In this document: piece after piece, positions 5,560 through 6,359 of the stretch
Position numbering within the stretch: position 1 is the stretch's first letter
Layout: every line of letters starts with the position of its first letter
Source: Fidelibacterota bacterium
GTDB lineage: Bacteria > Fidelibacterota > Fidelibacteria > Fidelibacterales > Fidelibacteraceae
NCBI GenBank assembly: GCA_029931905.1
Contig: JAOZRH010000116.1
Coordinates: 1-6,359 of the forward strand
Reading direction: 5' to 3'
DNA: 6,359 bases
Translations under genes and position numbers: made by a program
Notes under the pieces: model-generated
What the model was told of the DNA's origin: nothing
Databases searched by the model: none
The model's input: only the letters and a program-made list of their open reading frames with translations

Positions 5560-6096
5560 ATGGCAAGAAAGAAAAAAACAAATAATAATAAAGAACGAGG
5601 TAATAAATTTGAACGTGAAATTGCTAAAGATTTAAGTATATGGTTATTTAATGATAAAAATCTTCTTCGTCGTCATCCCGATAGCGGTACAAGTAAAATG
5701 AATTATACGGGTGATATATGTCCAGCAAATCAATTACCAACTGAATGGAATGGTAAATTTCCATTCCAAATTGAAACAAAATATGGTTATACAAAAATTG
5801 CTTCACCGAGTCCATGGTCTACAAAATATTTAACAGAATGGTATTTAAAATCACTTGAAGAAAGTAAAATACATGATCAAAAAATAATATTTGTAATAAA
5901 TAATTTTGTAAATCGAAAATTTAATACACTTACAACTGATAGATATTTAAATGATAAGTTTATACTTCATAAAATGAGTTTTCCAATAATTAAGAATGGT
6001 CTTGTTACACATCTTTTTATTTATAAATTTAATGAAGTATTAAAACATAAATTTACAGATCTTATTCCAAATTTTTTTAAGGACTTTATAAAATGA
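5560..6096 (+). CDS. PD-(D/E)XK nuclease-like phage protein
   Basis: This 178-residue protein shows the layout of a PD-(D/E)XK nuclease. A basic start (MARKKKTNNNK) leads into ERGNKFEREIAKDLSIWL (12-29), a helix carrying acidic Glu18/Glu20. Then come RRHPDSGTSKMNYTGDI (37-53) with Asp52 as the first metal ligand, and FQIETKYG (69-76) with the Glu72-x-Lys74 pair. These give the E...D...ExK signature of this fold. Small phage and prophage proteins of this kind, with FERE...GDI...IE.K, are often annotated as PDDEXK endonucleases or Holliday junction resolvase-like proteins; a role in recombination, DNA processing or host DNA breakdown is inferred. The C-terminal part (about 100-178) has no motif I recognise. 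It follows the long gap and overlaps the next gene through ATGA, so the two are probably translated together. Fold assignment is fairly good; the substrate is unknown. Confidence 0.7.
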   Translation: MARKKKTNNNKERGNKFEREIAKDLSIWLFNDKNLLRRHPDSGTSKMNYTGDICPANQLPTEWNGKFPFQIETKYGYTKIASPSPWSTKYLTEWYLKSLEESKIHDQKIIFVINNFVNRKFNTLTTDRYLNDKFILHKMSFPIIKNGLVTHLFIYKFNEVLKHKFTDLIPNFFKDFIK

Positions 6097-6359
6097 TTAT
6101 TGAATATTTTATAAAACCAACTAAGTTAACTGATAAAATATTCAAAGAACAATTATATCTATATAATTGGGATTTAGTTATTAATCAAGTTGAATATGAT
6201 GTTTATAGTATGGAGAAATGTTATCATCAACAAGGAAGTTGTGGAGATAATAATATATGGGTAATTAAAAAAGATGATGAAATTAAAGCTGAAAATTTCT
6301 ACCCATATAAAGGTAATATTTTTGATGATTTATGGGGTATTCAAATTACTCCGAAACTA
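6093..6359 (+). CDS. Hypothetical protein, 3' truncated by the window end
   Basis: The reading frame opens at ATG 6093, inside the ATGA overlap with the nuclease-like gene, and stays open for 89 codons to the right edge. AAGGA at 6079-6083, 9 bases upstream, is a plausible ribosome binding site. The visible part begins MIIEYFIKPTKLTDKIFKEQ and continues with an acidic, aromatic-rich sequence containing CYHQQGSCGDNN (two Cys about six residues apart) and WVIKKDDEIKAENFYPY. No signal peptide, membrane helix or known motif is visible. I do not recognise the family. The coupled start suggests the same operon as the nuclease-like gene. Confidence 0.7.
   Translation, partial: MIIEYFIKPTKLTDKIFKEQLYLYNWDLVINQVEYDVYSMEKCYHQQGSCGDNNIWVIKKDDEIKAENFYPYKGNIFDDLWGIQITPKL

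Noticed and set aside
5457..6131. Shared 10-base word TAAGTTAACT at 5457-5466 and 6122-6131
   Set aside because: It is short, AT-rich, and the second copy is explained by coding sequence; chance is likely.
1..6359. CRISPR array, insertion sequence or transposase
   Set aside because: No regularly spaced repeats, terminal inverted repeats or transposase-like protein are visible; the intein is the only mobile element I can support.

Overview
The window is a compact, very AT-rich stretch (roughly a quarter G+C by eye). Every gene lies on the + strand, with gaps of a few bases or short overlaps and strong AGGAGG-type ribosome binding sites. The gene content points to a large tailed bacteriophage of a low-G+C bacterium: an adenosylcobalamin-dependent (class II) ribonucleotide reductase carrying an intein, a phage-type (d)NMP kinase-like P-loop protein, and a stand-alone C-terminal half of a multisubunit RNA polymerase beta' subunit. 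Around these are a VUT/YhhQ-type membrane transporter, a PD-(D/E)XK nuclease-like protein and short unknown genes. Split beta/beta' genes are known from jumbo phages of the phiKZ and PBS2/AR9 type, so a jumbo phage is the most economical reading. The host cannot be named from this sequence.

Layout. Bases 1-2180 hold the 3' part of nrdJ; the reading frame is open to the left edge, so the ATG at 123 is an internal methionine. The gene is interrupted at the conserved GAISK/T site by a 429-residue in-frame intein (183-1469) with intact splicing motifs and a LAGLIDADG homing endonuclease. A 15-bp perfect hairpin followed by a T-rich tail (2191-2242) sits between nrdJ and the next gene. Then come a (d)NMP kinase-like gene (2253-2765), an overlapping unknown 99-residue gene (2756-3055), the RNA polymerase beta' C-terminal gene (3057-4817) and a multi-span VUT-family transporter (4834-5322). 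A 237-base gap without a convincing gene follows (5323-5559). The window ends with a PD-(D/E)XK nuclease-like gene (5560-6096) and, overlapping it by ATGA, an unknown gene (from 6093) that runs off the right edge.

How the genes may fit together. NrdJ and the kinase would supply deoxynucleotides for genome replication. The beta' fragment implies that the phage makes its own multisubunit RNA polymerase from several genes, with the NADFDGD-bearing N-terminal half of beta' encoded elsewhere. The transporter, if it follows the family's known preQ0/preQ1 uptake role, would feed 7-deazaguanine precursors into tRNA or DNA modification; that link is inference, because no queuosine-pathway gene is in the window. 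The most notable points are the intact, probably still mobile intein with an unusual codon footprint in both flanking exteins, and the divergent beta' trigger loop that keeps the key Met and His.
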